A stretch of DNA of 47,120 nucleotides, taken from Lachnospiraceae bacterium. GTDB taxonomy: Bacteria; Bacillota; Clostridia; Lachnospirales; Lachnospiraceae. The notes beneath the pieces are model-generated. The model searched no databases and was not told the DNA's origin. It saw only the letters and a program-made list of their open reading frames with translations. The translations under genes were made by a program, and so were the position numbers. The stretch lies in the NCBI GenBank assembly GCA_016281605.1, contig JAEEJA010000098.1, forward strand, positions 1-47,120. The letters are read 5' to 3'. Numbering within the stretch: the stretch's first letter is position 1; every line of letters begins with the position of its first letter. Below are positions 8,053-16,248 of this stretch, one piece after another.

Positions 8053-8139
8053 AATACGTGACTCCTTTCGACAAATAGCTTATTGACCGATGTTTGTGCT
8101 GCTTTATGTAAAAACTCGGTTTTTTTAAAGCATTATATT

Positions 8140-8168
8140 ATCATACATTTGTGAACAATAAGTGTCAA
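8140..8168 (-). promoter_or_regulatory. Promoter of the DUF1002 gene
   Basis: On the minus strand TTGACA (8163-8168), a 17-base spacer and TATGAT (8140-8145) form a near-consensus sigma-A promoter about 90 bases upstream of the start codon. Confidence 0.75.
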
Positions 8169-8261
8169 GCAATATATCGATGGTTTTTCTTGATGGCAAA
8201 TACCATCATATTCTTTTAATGTCTAAAATAATGAGTTGATACCAATGTATAATTTATAACT

Positions 8262-8313
8262 TAAAGAAATGATAGATAATTATTATATAAAGAAATGATA
8301 GATAATTATTATT
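8262..8313. repeat. 26-bp perfect tandem duplication beside a promoter
   Basis: AAAGAAATGATAGATAATTA starts at 8263 and again at 8289 (period 26), two copies. The second copy ends two bases before the -35 box of the plus-strand promoter at 8316. That position fits duplicated binding sites or an upstream A/T-rich element. Confidence 0.85.
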
Positions 8314-8315
8314 CC

Positions 8316-8343
8316 TTGAATTTTCACAAATCTATGTTATAAT
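8316..8343 (+). promoter_or_regulatory. Promoter of the BI-1 family gene
   Basis: TTGAAT (8316-8321), a 16-base spacer and a perfect TATAAT (8338-8343) form a sigma-A type promoter. The leader is short, about 35 bases, and contains the ribosome binding site AGGAGG. Confidence 0.8.
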
Positions 8344-8384
8344 CCTTTTTACATACATGAAAAACATTATAGGAGGTTGAAAGA

Positions 8385-9065
8385 ATGGCAAATTCATTTA
8401 TGGGCGTTGATAAAAGTCAACGTATGTCAGTTACCAGCGACATGTCTTTTGTTTCCGAAAGAGCATATAACCTGGCTATAGGAGGGCTGGTGCTTTACGG
8501 TCTTGTTGCCAATGCTATCACATGCCGTATCTTCCCTAAGGAAATGTTAACCGGAAAAACTTATATAGTAGTCATCATCGCATATATAATATGTGCTATT
8601 ATAGGCTCTATTATGGTTAACAGGAGTGCACAGCCGATTATCAGATTCTTAGGATATAATTTAGTAGTAGTTCCCATGGGATTCATGCTTGCGATAGTTG
8701 TTGCTTTTTATCAGCCACAGGTTGTTATCCTAGCACTTGGTGTAACAGCTTCTGTAACAGTGATTATGGTTTGCTTGGCTGCACTGTTTCCATCATTTTT
8801 CTTAGGACTTGGCAGAGTTTTATTTGTATCACTTTTGTTATCACTTTTAGCAAATGTTATATTTGCATTCTTCCTGCCACAGAGCCTAGGATTTATGGAT
8901 TATGTAATTGCAACTATTTTCTCACTTTATATCGCATTTGACTGGGCAAGAGCTAATAAGTACCCTAAGACAGTTAATAATGCAATCGCAAGTGCTTTTG
9001 ATATCTATTATGATATTGTAAACCTTTTCTTAAGAGTTCTTAGCATAATGGGTAAGAGAGACTGA
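8385..9065 (+). CDS. Bax inhibitor-1 (YccA/YetJ) family membrane protein
   Basis: This 226-residue protein is almost entirely hydrophobic, with about seven membrane segments starting at LAIGGLVLYGLVANAIT. An acidic, charged N-terminal tail (about 1-25) precedes them. The last helix is followed by FDIYYDIVNLFLRVLSIMGKRD, which matches the C-terminal Asp pair and Arg/Lys tail pattern of the BI-1 family. In Bacillus the family member YetJ is a pH-sensitive calcium leak channel; the role here is inferred from the family only. AGGAGG lies 8 bases before the ATG. The gene stands alone between its own promoter and a strong terminator. Confidence 0.85.
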   Translation: MANSFMGVDKSQRMSVTSDMSFVSERAYNLAIGGLVLYGLVANAITCRIFPKEMLTGKTYIVVIIAYIICAIIGSIMVNRSAQPIIRFLGYNLVVVPMGFMLAIVVAFYQPQVVILALGVTASVTVIMVCLAALFPSFFLGLGRVLFVSLLLSLLANVIFAFFLPQSLGFMDYVIATIFSLYIAFDWARANKYPKTVNNAIASAFDIYYDIVNLFLRVLSIMGKRD

Positions 9066-9092
9066 TTATAATCAAAAAAATCTCAAAATAAG

Positions 9093-9125
9093 AGAGTCGG
9101 GATTTACTTATCCCGACTCTTTTTT
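9093..9125 (+). terminator. Strong bidirectional intrinsic terminator
   Basis: AGAGTCGGGAT (9093-9103) and ATCCCGACTCT (9110-9120) form a perfect 11-bp stem with a 6-base loop, followed by a T-run. The opposite side is also T-rich when read on the minus strand. It therefore probably ends both the BI-1 gene and the incoming minus-strand DUF6273 gene, whose stop codon (9124-9126) touches the stem. Confidence 0.9.
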
Positions 9126-9849
9126 ACTTCAACTTTACATGTATAACCGGACGTATACCGCCTTTCTTGCTTGACTCGTCAAACACCTTATGGCCGGCCT
9201 TATTTATAATACCATAATCACCGATATTAGCTGCATCTATAGCTTCGAATCCCGGAGATCTAAGCCACCACCATACTATGGTCCCGTCCTTTAAGGTCGT
9301 AATCCTCTCTCCATTTTCCATATAATAATCAAATGCTTCATCCAGTGAAAGCAGATAAACATTATCCTTAGTATCATTACCGCCCTTTGTATCAAAGCTG
9401 CTGTTTTTCTTATTAACTACCTTGGTTTCCTGTATAAGCTTCTTATCTTCATCTGAAAATGCTTCGTTGTAGAAGTCATCATTTAACCACTTTCTTATAT
9501 CTGATTTCTCCCAGGTTATATCTTTAACCTCGTTGTGGTATGGCATCTGTGCAACAAAGTAAGTGCTTATAAGCATGAGAGACTTAGAATCCTTATCAAG
9601 TACATTCCACGCTATCTCTTCACCTTCGTACTCTCCAAGCGAAACTTTATCTCCTATATCAGCTTCACCTATATCCTTAAAATCAATTTTAGCCGGCTTG
9701 CTACTTTCATCTTTTTCTATAAAGAATCCTGGCTTATTTGTAATCTTTTTGTTGTTGTTTTTTCTGTAAATAACAAATATTACAACAATGGCAATTGCTA
9801 TTAATGCTACTACAATAGCCAATATTACAGATATTTTTTTGTTCTTCAT
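9124..9849 (-). CDS. Membrane-anchored DUF6273 protein
   Basis: This 241-residue protein has one N-terminal membrane segment (KKISVILAIVVALIAIAIVVIF, shown in part) and then an extracellular domain. The domain contains WNVLDKDSKSLMLIS, ITWEKSDIRKWLNDDFYNEAF, VYLLSLDEAFDYY and WWLRSPG, which are hallmarks of DUF6273, common in Lachnospiraceae and related to sugar-binding or C-type-lectin-like surface modules. The biochemical function is unknown. The C-terminus ends in GIRPVIHVKLK as expected for a complete domain. A weak hairpin with Ts separates it from the upstream GGDEF gene, so it may be transcribed by read-through. Confidence 0.8.
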   Translation of the reverse strand: MKNKKISVILAIVVALIAIAIVVIFVIYRKNNNKKITNKPGFFIEKDESSKPAKIDFKDIGEADIGDKVSLGEYEGEEIAWNVLDKDSKSLMLISTYFVAQMPYHNEVKDITWEKSDIRKWLNDDFYNEAFSDEDKKLIQETKVVNKKNSSFDTKGGNDTKDNVYLLSLDEAFDYYMENGERITTLKDGTIVWWWLRSPGFEAIDAANIGDYGIINKAGHKVFDESSKKGGIRPVIHVKLK

Positions 9850-9872
9850 TTACATCCCCTATTATATATCTC

Positions 9873-9911
9873 AAAAAAAGCATCTCTCGACTCATAAACT
9901 GCATTGCTTTT
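9873..9911 (-). terminator. Possible terminator between the GGDEF and DUF6273 genes
   Basis: On the minus strand AAAAGCA (9905-9911) pairs with TGCTTTT (9876-9882), followed by three more Ts. The loop is 22 bases, so it is a weak candidate. Confidence 0.45.
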
Positions 9912-9937
9912 ATCGTGATTCCGGCAAAATATAAATC

Positions 9938-11041
9938 TTAAGCTGCATCGCAGCATATACGATTCCTGCCGCTCTTCTTTGCTGTATAAAGCATCTTGTC
10001 GGCTGTACTTAGTACCGGCGTAATATCATCATAATCCTTACATGCGACCAAGCCACCACTAAGCGTTATGGAAAGCTCTGCATCCTCTTCCCACTTTATA
10101 CTCTCTATCTTTTTTCTAAAATCTTCAATTCTCTTATAGGCACCTTCTTCAGAATCAGACTTGAAAACCAAAACAAATTCTTCACCACCATAGCGCGCTG
10201 CATACTCTCCTTCATCGCAAAATTCCCTCATTTCTTTTGCAATTTTTCGAAGAACATCATCCCCAAACAGATGTCCGTACTTATCATTTATTTTCTTGAA
10301 AAAGTCTATATCAAGCATGGCCACATGATACTTAGATTCTTCGTAAAACTCGATATTATCAAACTTTCTGAAAAGCACTCTACGGTTGTAAAGTCCTGTA
10401 AGCTCATCTCTTCTTGACAGTTCATTTACCTTTTCATAAAGAATATTACTTTTTTCTCTTTCTCTTTTGTAAGCATTTAATATCAAAAGTGTAGTAACAC
10501 ATAAGAAAAGAGCTACAAGAGTCAGAGATGCTACCATATCCACGATTCTGTCCTCTAAGGTAAGCTTAGCAAGTATTTCTTTTGGAAACTGTGTCTTAGC
10601 TTTATTTCCGTCCATCATGTTGTAGGAAAAACCTACCATAGCAATATCCGTGATAAGTGAAATCAATAAACACACCACTCTGGCAATTCCTTCGAGAGAT
10701 GGAATTATGATAAAAAGCCCTGCAAGTAAGTAAAGCGGCATACCTGAATCTATGCCACCGCAAGAAAAGAATGTTATGGGCATAACTATACAATTGATAG
10801 TATAGCATAGCAAAATCCTTGCTAGCTTGTCCTTATGAAGCTTATGCTTCACAAATGAAATCATAATAAAGATAAGAAGAGCGATAAGTGTTCCGATGGT
10901 GGCAAATAGGCTTAAATCCTCTAAAAAAGTAACTATACTCGAGAATACAACTATAATAGTACCGATAACAAGAATAACACCAAATATCTTTTCTTCTAAA
11001 TCTACATTATCATCTGTCAGTCTTTTAAACCACTTCTTCAT
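9938..11041 (-). CDS. Membrane diguanylate cyclase (GGDEF domain)
   Basis: This protein of 367 residues has an N-terminal membrane region with about six hydrophobic segments (residues 20-190), a short coiled linker (KREREKSNILYEKVNELSRRDELTGLYNRR) and a C-terminal GGDEF domain. The active-site loop reads RYGGEEF and the domain ends in DKMLYTAKKSGRNR, so it should be able to make cyclic di-GMP from GTP. The usual RxxD inhibitory site five residues before GGEEF is absent; DEGE stands in that place, which suggests little product inhibition. The start at 11041 follows GGGGAA at a 6-base spacing. A good promoter lies at 11119-11147. The membrane part resembles sensor regions of unknown ligand. Confidence 0.9.
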   Translation of the reverse strand: MKKWFKRLTDDNVDLEEKIFGVILVIGTIIVVFSSIVTFLEDLSLFATIGTLIALLIFIMISFVKHKLHKDKLARILLCYTINCIVMPITFFSCGGIDSGMPLYLLAGLFIIIPSLEGIARVVCLLISLITDIAMVGFSYNMMDGNKAKTQFPKEILAKLTLEDRIVDMVASLTLVALFLCVTTLLILNAYKREREKSNILYEKVNELSRRDELTGLYNRRVLFRKFDNIEFYEESKYHVAMLDIDFFKKINDKYGHLFGDDVLRKIAKEMREFCDEGEYAARYGGEEFVLVFKSDSEEGAYKRIEDFRKKIESIKWEEDAELSITLSGGLVACKDYDDITPVLSTADKMLYTAKKSGRNRICCDAA

Positions 11042-11118
11042 TAACAATTCCCCTAAATACACAATCTAAAAATATAATATAAAAATATTTTTTTCACGTT
11101 TTCCTAATCCTTATGACT

Positions 11119-11147
11119 ATTATATGTTAGAAATGGGGAAAAATCAA
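11119..11147 (-). promoter_or_regulatory. Promoter of the GGDEF gene
   Basis: On the minus strand TTGATT (11142-11147), a 17-base spacer and TATAAT (11119-11124) form a near-consensus promoter. It begins 9 bases after the ispE stop codon, so the cyclase gene is probably transcribed separately from ispE. The leader is about 70 bases long and A/T-rich. Confidence 0.75.
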
Positions 11148-11156
11148 GGAAATTTG

Positions 11157-12065
11157 TCAATCAATGGCCTTTGTTTTAAAGCAAGCATAATCGGGATATC
11201 TGAGCTTTAAGGTCTCTGAAGCCCTTGCAGCTTTTGATTCATCTTCAAATATTCCGAAAACCGAAGGTCCGCTTCCACTCATAAGACTTCCGAGAGCTCC
11301 GAGCTTAATCATCTCCGCTTTAAGAGTGTCAATTATTGGATTCTCAGGTATGGTAACATACTCCAGCACATTTGAAAGGTTTTCTGCTATTGATTTAAGG
11401 GCCGCTCCTCTTTGTGTCTTGTCTTCATAAACTCTGATAGCACTAAGCATAGAAGCTGTGTCTGGATGTGTAACTTTCTCTATGGAATCATACTTTTGAT
11501 ATATTCCTTGAGTCGGAACTGCCACTGTCGGAGTTATGAGTACGATGTCAAGGCCTGCAAGAGAAGGAAGTGAGGTCATCTTCTCTCCTATACCCTCACA
11601 AAGCTTTGTTCCCTTAGATACACAGAAAGGCACATCCGCTCCCAGCTTTACCGCAAACTCACAAAGCTCTTCTTCAGAAAGCTTTAAATCAAGGAGACTG
11701 TTGATACCAATAAGAGTTGCAGCGCAATCTGTGCTGCCGCCTGCAAGACCTGCAGCAGCCGGTATACACTTTTCCAGATATATGCTTAATCCTGTCCTAA
11801 GATTAAGTGTATCCTTAAGTAGATTATAAGCCTTAACAACTATATTTTTTTCAGGTGGAAGATTGTCAGGCAGAGTCTTATTCATGCTGAATTCCACACC
11901 TTTTCCCTCAGTTTTCTTTATAATCAGCTTATCCTTTACATCCACAGTCTGCATGACCATGGCAAGCTCGTGATAACCGTTGGGAAGTACTCCTGTCACA
12001 TCCAATGTAAGATTTATCTTTGCAGGAGCATAGATTGTTATTTCTTCGTTTTTTATAATATTCAT
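11157..12065 (-). CDS. ispE: 4-diphosphocytidyl-2-C-methyl-D-erythritol kinase
   Basis: IspE phosphorylates CDP-methylerythritol in the non-mevalonate (MEP) isoprenoid pathway. The 302-residue length is normal. The GHMP kinase fold is shown by YAPAKINLTLDV at the start with the family Lys, NGYHELAMVMQTV, the ATP-binding loop PAAAGLAGGSTDCAA near residue 92, and the C-terminal SGSGPSVFG. AGAGGA lies 7 bases before the ATG. It stands between a beta-galactosidase gene and a GGDEF gene, and no other MEP gene is nearby. Isoprenoid supply links indirectly to the undecaprenyl carrier used by the GT2 enzymes in the window. Confidence 0.95.
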   Translation of the reverse strand: MNIIKNEEITIYAPAKINLTLDVTGVLPNGYHELAMVMQTVDVKDKLIIKKTEGKGVEFSMNKTLPDNLPPEKNIVVKAYNLLKDTLNLRTGLSIYLEKCIPAAAGLAGGSTDCAATLIGINSLLDLKLSEEELCEFAVKLGADVPFCVSKGTKLCEGIGEKMTSLPSLAGLDIVLITPTVAVPTQGIYQKYDSIEKVTHPDTASMLSAIRVYEDKTQRGAALKSIAENLSNVLEYVTIPENPIIDTLKAEMIKLGALGSLMSGSGPSVFGIFEDESKAARASETLKLRYPDYACFKTKAID

Positions 12066-12098
12066 AATCTATTCCTCTGTAAATCGATGTGATTTTTC

Positions 12099-12168
12099 TA
12101 CTGATTAAAGCTTGTCAATACCCCCACTTCCGCTACAGCTTAAAGCTTGGGAATTTTTCCGGTGTAAG
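12099..12168 (-). repeat. Two degenerate 35-bp copies after the GH42 stop codon
   Basis: TTAAAGCTTG occurs at 12105 and 12140 (period 35), preceded each time by CTAC and followed by C/T-rich sequence ending TTCCG. Read on the minus strand, CTGTGACTTACACCGGAA contains the GH42 stop codon and is followed by the diverged copy CTGTAGCGGAAG. Confidence 0.55.
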
Positions 12169-14310
12169 TCACAGCACCCTTACCTTCATCTCATAGGGCT
12201 TTAGGTGGCGCTTCTTTCCCTTATATTCAAACACCTGAGTAACTTCAGTATAATTAAACAAAAATTCAAATGTAGCGGTTTCATTGGCTCTGTAGCAAAC
12301 CTCCACACCCTTTGGAAGCAATTCGTGAGTTATACCTGATTTGTCTGCAACAAGAGAAAGAAGTGCTGTGAGCACGTCACTTTCTAAGTATGTTCCGACA
12401 TAGATTACACTTCCCTGACCTATAATATTCTCGGTAATTGCTGCATAGGATCCATATGGATGAGAAGCGTATCTTGCCAGAGCCTTTGCACCTTTCTCTG
12501 CAAGCAGATCTGCCCACTGCAATGCATTTTCTATATAAGATCTTTTAGATTTATGTCCATTATCTCTTTTTTCATCGGATTCATTAAAGTGTACTCCGGT
12601 CTTATTTCTACGGAAGTACTCCTCCTTGTACTGCGTGAAGTAATCATCCCACCTTCTTAAAAGTCCGATTCTCTCTTCTAAATCACTGTTACATATATCA
12701 ATCTTTTCGATATCCTTTCCAAGGGAATCGTAGTACTCAACCTTTGCACCGCAAAGCGCTGAGAGTAGTCCCGGGTAAGCATTTGATACACAATTATTGT
12801 TTATATCCTTCACACCGCTTCTAGCTGTGATTATAAGATGTCCGCCTGTCTTTACATACTCAGAAAGTACATTAACAGTTTCTTCCTTTGCCACAAAAAG
12901 ATTTGGTACTATAACTATGCTGTAATTATAAAGATCATCCACACTTAAGGCCGATGTATTTTCCCTGATATCTACACCTATTCCAAGTCTTAAAAGAGAA
13001 TTGGCGTAAGCCTCAAGGGCCTTTAAGTAGGTCATACCCTCTGATTGCAGCTGCATACGCATGGCTTCATCGCTTTCTCTGTCATAAAGTATACAAACAG
13101 GGGCTATGTAAGATGAGCCCTGTAAATCATATCTTTCAAGGTTTTTAAGTTCCGAAGCAAAGCTCTTAAATTCTTTATACTTCATACCCTTATAATCATC
13201 CTGATCCAGTATACCGTGCCAAAACATCTCTGCGCCTGTTCTGGCTGTTCTAAATCTGAAGAAGAGAACATCATCCGCACCATGTGCAACTGTCTGCATG
13301 GCGTATCCGCTCATCATCCCAGGCTTTGTGGCTCTGTGCATAGGCATCCAGCTTCCCACAGTACCGGAAAGCTCTTCCATGATGCAGAAGGGCTGCATCT
13401 TAACAGATCTCATCATGTCCAATCTATAGGACTTAGAGGTTATATTTTTGCTATCTGTAAATGGATAATTATCATAAGAAACCAAATCCAAATTCTCATA
13501 TGTTGCACTTCTGTCAATAGTATGTGCGCAAAACCAAGTATTGGTCGTAATCTTCGCATCCGGTATCACATCTCGTATGATATCTGCCTGCCTTTTTGCA
13601 AAGTCTGCAGTCACCTTAACTGCAAACCTGTCATAGTCCATCATAAGAGCCGGATTAAGCCAGTTATCAGGGTAATCCGAAGGAGGCACAATATCTGCTC
13701 TATCAAAGTATTCGCCGCTCCAGACATGATTTCCATAGGCTTTATTTATATTCTCAAGTGTTTCCTTTTCAGAAAGCTGATTTTCATCAGAATTACCATA
13801 TTTTTCCATAAGAAAATCCCGAAATGCTTCTCTGCACTCAGGACAATTACAGTAATTAGCTTCGAGTTCATTATCTATCTGCCAGAGAATAACATTTTCA
13901 AATTCCTTCATTTCCTCTGCCATTTTGCGGGTTATCTTATCCGCATAAAGATTGAACTTAGAGGACTTTAGGCATCTGTGACCTCTTACTCCTATGGGTA
14001 TCTGCTTATTATCCCTTCCCACACGTATGGTCTCAGGGTACTTCCTGTATAACCAGAGAGGTGGCGTAGCAGTCGGAGTGCCGAGTATTACTTTAATACC
14101 CGCAGCTAAAAATGCTTTAACCGCATTTTTTAAAAGCGAAAAATCATACATTCCCTCTTCTTTTTCATATATACTCCACATAAATTCGCCCATGCGAACT
14201 ATGGTAACTCCCATATCCTTCATGATTTCAATATCATTTTCAATGCTTTCTGCACCCCACGCTTCAGGGTAATAACATACGCCCACATTTAAGCCTTTTT
14301 TATATGCCAT
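12169..14310 (-). CDS. Beta-galactosidase, glycoside hydrolase family 42
   Basis: This 713-residue enzyme shows the full GH42 plan. The TIM barrel begins with NVGVCYYPEAWG. The acid/base glutamate lies in WQIDNELEANY and the nucleophile in MEELSGTVGSW. A zinc-type cysteine cluster NCPECRE follows the first. A trimerisation-like middle domain contains VPNLFVAKEETV, and a small beta domain closes the protein. GH42 enzymes remove terminal beta-galactosyl residues, often from plant galactan or arabinogalactan fragments. No signal peptide is seen, so it acts in the cytoplasm on imported oligosaccharides. I use the start at 14310, which has AAGG 7-8 bases upstream; in-frame ATGs further upstream lie in the SRP RNA terminator region. 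No transporter is adjacent. Confidence 0.93.
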   Translation of the reverse strand: MAYKKGLNVGVCYYPEAWGAESIENDIEIMKDMGVTIVRMGEFMWSIYEKEEGMYDFSLLKNAVKAFLAAGIKVILGTPTATPPLWLYRKYPETIRVGRDNKQIPIGVRGHRCLKSSKFNLYADKITRKMAEEMKEFENVILWQIDNELEANYCNCPECREAFRDFLMEKYGNSDENQLSEKETLENINKAYGNHVWSGEYFDRADIVPPSDYPDNWLNPALMMDYDRFAVKVTADFAKRQADIIRDVIPDAKITTNTWFCAHTIDRSATYENLDLVSYDNYPFTDSKNITSKSYRLDMMRSVKMQPFCIMEELSGTVGSWMPMHRATKPGMMSGYAMQTVAHGADDVLFFRFRTARTGAEMFWHGILDQDDYKGMKYKEFKSFASELKNLERYDLQGSSYIAPVCILYDRESDEAMRMQLQSEGMTYLKALEAYANSLLRLGIGVDIRENTSALSVDDLYNYSIVIVPNLFVAKEETVNVLSEYVKTGGHLIITARSGVKDINNNCVSNAYPGLLSALCGAKVEYYDSLGKDIEKIDICNSDLEERIGLLRRWDDYFTQYKEEYFRRNKTGVHFNESDEKRDNGHKSKRSYIENALQWADLLAEKGAKALARYASHPYGSYAAITENIIGQGSVIYVGTYLESDVLTALLSLVADKSGITHELLPKGVEVCYRANETATFEFLFNYTEVTQVFEYKGKKRHLKPYEMKVRVL

Positions 14311-14394
14311 TTGTAGCCCTTTTCCTTTCGACATATTTATATTATAGTCTTTTCTTGTGATCATTTTATTTTCTTTTTTTTCGATGATTCGACA

Positions 14395-14671
14395 AAAAAA
14401 ACCGTACATTCCGAGTTCGAATCGATCAATCCAAACGTTACCTTTGCAGTTAACTCAGCCCAGGCACCCTCGCGGCACACGAAAAATCCACCTTAGTGCT
14501 GCTAGGTTCCCCTCCTGACACGGTTCGATGGCATTCATTGCGCAAGACCCAGACGTCAACGTCACTTACAAAGGGCTGCTTTGAACATCTCAGCCCTCAC
14601 CCGGAACATCACCCCCGCTATAGCGGATTTGCAGGTACAGGGAGCCGCTAATTCCCCGGCTAGTACGGCAA
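14395..14671 (-). ncRNA. ffs: Large signal recognition particle RNA (Bacillus type, with Alu domain)
   Basis: The minus strand matches the long SRP RNA of Firmicutes. The 5' part holds AGCGGCTCCCTGTACCTGCA and CCGCTATAGCGG (Alu domain). The middle has GTTGACGTCTGGGTC and TTGCGCAA. The apical helix 8 is seen as GTGTCAGG...GGGGAACC...AGCAGCACTAAG, and the distal part as GTGCCGCGAGGGTGCCTGGG then AACTGCAAAGGTAACG. The ends pair as CCGTAC (5', 14663-14668) with GTACGG (3', 14402-14407), directly followed by eight Ts (14394-14401) that serve as terminator. The RNA scaffolds Ffh for membrane targeting of proteins. No convincing promoter is visible just upstream. Exact ends are estimates. Confidence 0.95.
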
Positions 14672-14678
14672 TATTTTG

Positions 14679-14698
14679 AACAGACAAGTAAGTCTGTT
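14679..14698. repeat. 7-bp inverted repeat upstream of the SRP RNA
   Basis: AACAGAC at 14679-14685 and GTCTGTT at 14692-14698 form a perfect dyad with a 6-base spacer. It lies 8 bases before the 5' end of the SRP RNA and 29 bases after the L,D-transpeptidase stop codon. There is no T-run. It overlaps where the SRP RNA promoter should be, so it could be regulatory or a processing hairpin. Confidence 0.5.
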
Positions 14699-14726
14699 AA
14701 CACCAATATTTATTACTAAAAATTCA

Positions 14727-16130
14727 CTACTCTTCAACCTTTGTTCCACTCTTTGGAGCTGTGGAGGATATAGGATGATAGTAAACCATAACAGGTACAC
14801 ATATAGGCACTTCATCGTACAAGGCTTTTGCAAATGAAGCAGGAAGATTTATACATCCATGTGAACCACTGTAGGTATAGATAGTTCCACCAAATCTTGA
14901 TCTCCATGTTGCATCATGAAGTCCTATACCTGAGTTTGTAAGTCTCATCCATCTGTCAACCCATGTCTTATAGTCGTCGCCGATAAGATACTCTCCAGGA
15001 ACCTTCTCTGACATGAAGTAAACTCCTGTAGGTGTATCGTGTGAACCTCTTGTTCCTGTTACAACATCGGTTTCCATAAGAAGCTTACCCTTCTTATAAT
15101 ACCATAGGTGCTGTTCAGCTATGTTAACCTCTATGTAAGTATCACCGAGATCATTTACACCATCACCATAAACGGACTTTTCAGAACACTCAGGAATTCT
15201 CTCTGTCTTTGTCTTACCCTTTCTGACAGCTGCCTTTAAGTAAGCCTTTTCTTTGCCGGAATCCATGACATTACCGTAGGTTCCACCCGTAATCTCTATA
15301 GTCTCACCTGTGTGAATCTTTAATGAACGTGTGCTTCCTATGGATGTATACTTAACATTTAACTTATTTACAAACTCGTCGATAACACTGTCATCGAAAA
15401 CTACGGTTTTTCTCTTAACCAAGAGATGATCCTTAAGCGTCTTCCAATCAAACTTCATACCGTTAGTATACTCGATATCACAGTTATATACGTTATTTGC
15501 CTTAGTTAACGGCTTTTCCAAGTCGTCAGCAACTATACGAGGCATGGGGTAAACATTGAACTTTTTTCTAACTTCCTTATCAGCTATGTCAGCAAAAAGC
15601 ACTCCCTTAGACACGCTGTCCTTCATAAGATCAGCTAAAATCGGACCTCTAATCTTATTACCGTAAACTTCCTTCTGTATACTAAATCCATCCTTACCAA
15701 GCACAATAGCAGCACTGGTAGAAGGTATACGCTTATCATTTATCGGTCTCAGATTAGTCCGGAGATTTTTTAAGGATTTATTTAACTCCCACGTATAAAC
15801 TTCCTTCTCCGCAAGAAGATTCTTGTAATAATCAATGATATTATCATCATTAATATCTTCTACAAGTTTGTCATCAAAGTTTGGATGAAGTGCTGTGCTA
15901 ATGCTTATCTGCATCACAGACTTTCCTTCCTCCAAAACATCAAATGTACTTTTCTTGCTGGTTGCGTACATTTGCTTTAAGGTTTCTGTCGCATCTGAAA
16001 GTCGAACAATCTTACTTTCACCATACATACTGACTTTTACAGGCTTTACAAGCCATACGATAACTGCAGCCAATATAAGCGCAGCTAACACAGACCCACA
16101 AAGAATCAGTATCTTAACAGATTTTTTCAT
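14727..16130 (-). CDS. Membrane-anchored L,D-transpeptidase (YkuD domain)
   Basis: This 467-residue protein has an N-terminal membrane anchor (ILILCGSVLAALILAAVIVW, residues 6-25). A long extracytoplasmic region with a peptidoglycan-binding_4-type domain follows (about 60-330), and then a YkuD catalytic domain. The active-site pattern is GLHD followed by SGSHGCINLP, with catalytic Cys426. L,D-transpeptidases make 3-3 cross-links in peptidoglycan or attach proteins to it. The substrate strand HLWYYKKGKLL and the loop TGTRGSHDTPTG are typical. The gene has its own likely promoter overlapping the end of the M16 peptidase gene, with a dyad on the -10 box. Its neighbours upstream are the FtsEX and M23 cell-wall genes, which fits an envelope role. 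Confidence 0.92.
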   Translation of the reverse strand: MKKSVKILILCGSVLAALILAAVIVWLVKPVKVSMYGESKIVRLSDATETLKQMYATSKKSTFDVLEEGKSVMQISISTALHPNFDDKLVEDINDDNIIDYYKNLLAEKEVYTWELNKSLKNLRTNLRPINDKRIPSTSAAIVLGKDGFSIQKEVYGNKIRGPILADLMKDSVSKGVLFADIADKEVRKKFNVYPMPRIVADDLEKPLTKANNVYNCDIEYTNGMKFDWKTLKDHLLVKRKTVVFDDSVIDEFVNKLNVKYTSIGSTRSLKIHTGETIEITGGTYGNVMDSGKEKAYLKAAVRKGKTKTERIPECSEKSVYGDGVNDLGDTYIEVNIAEQHLWYYKKGKLLMETDVVTGTRGSHDTPTGVYFMSEKVPGEYLIGDDYKTWVDRWMRLTNSGIGLHDATWRSRFGGTIYTYSGSHGCINLPASFAKALYDEVPICVPVMVYYHPISSTAPKSGTKVEE

Positions 16131-16199
16131 TATTTACCACCATTCTTTAAAATCTCTAAAATCACCCAATCCACAAAATACTGTGGTTTATTACCTGAG

Positions 16200-16248
16200 A
16201 TACTCATCTCAATTTCATGAGTATATCACTTTAAAGCTGAAATGTCTA
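16200..16248 (-). promoter_or_regulatory. Promoter of the L,D-transpeptidase gene with an overlapping dyad
   Basis: On the minus strand TAGACA (16243-16248), a 17-base spacer and TATACT (16220-16225) form a plausible promoter that overlaps the stop codon of the M16 peptidase gene. A 25-bp dyad, ATACTCAT-N9-ATGAGTAT (16200-16224), covers the -10 box and the predicted start of transcription, the classic place for a repressor site. A second small dyad (CCACA-N6-TGTGG, about 16181-16196) follows in the leader. The regulator is unknown. Confidence 0.5.

Larger units (their letters stand above)
8053..8384. other. Divergent intergenic region
   Basis: This 332-bp gap lies between two divergent genes and holds both their promoters, plus a 26-bp tandem duplication next to the plus-strand promoter. 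The minus-strand leader is about 80 bases and contains no evident riboswitch. No small gene with a ribosome binding site was seen. Confidence 0.7.

Noticed and set aside
13216..13971. 251-codon plus-strand open frame inside the GH42 gene
   Set aside because: It lies opposite a well-conserved enzyme gene, has no recognisable domain and no ribosome binding site.
14311..14409. Longer N-terminus for the GH42 enzyme
   Set aside because: The extra codons overlap the 3' end and T-run of the SRP RNA and encode no family sequence.
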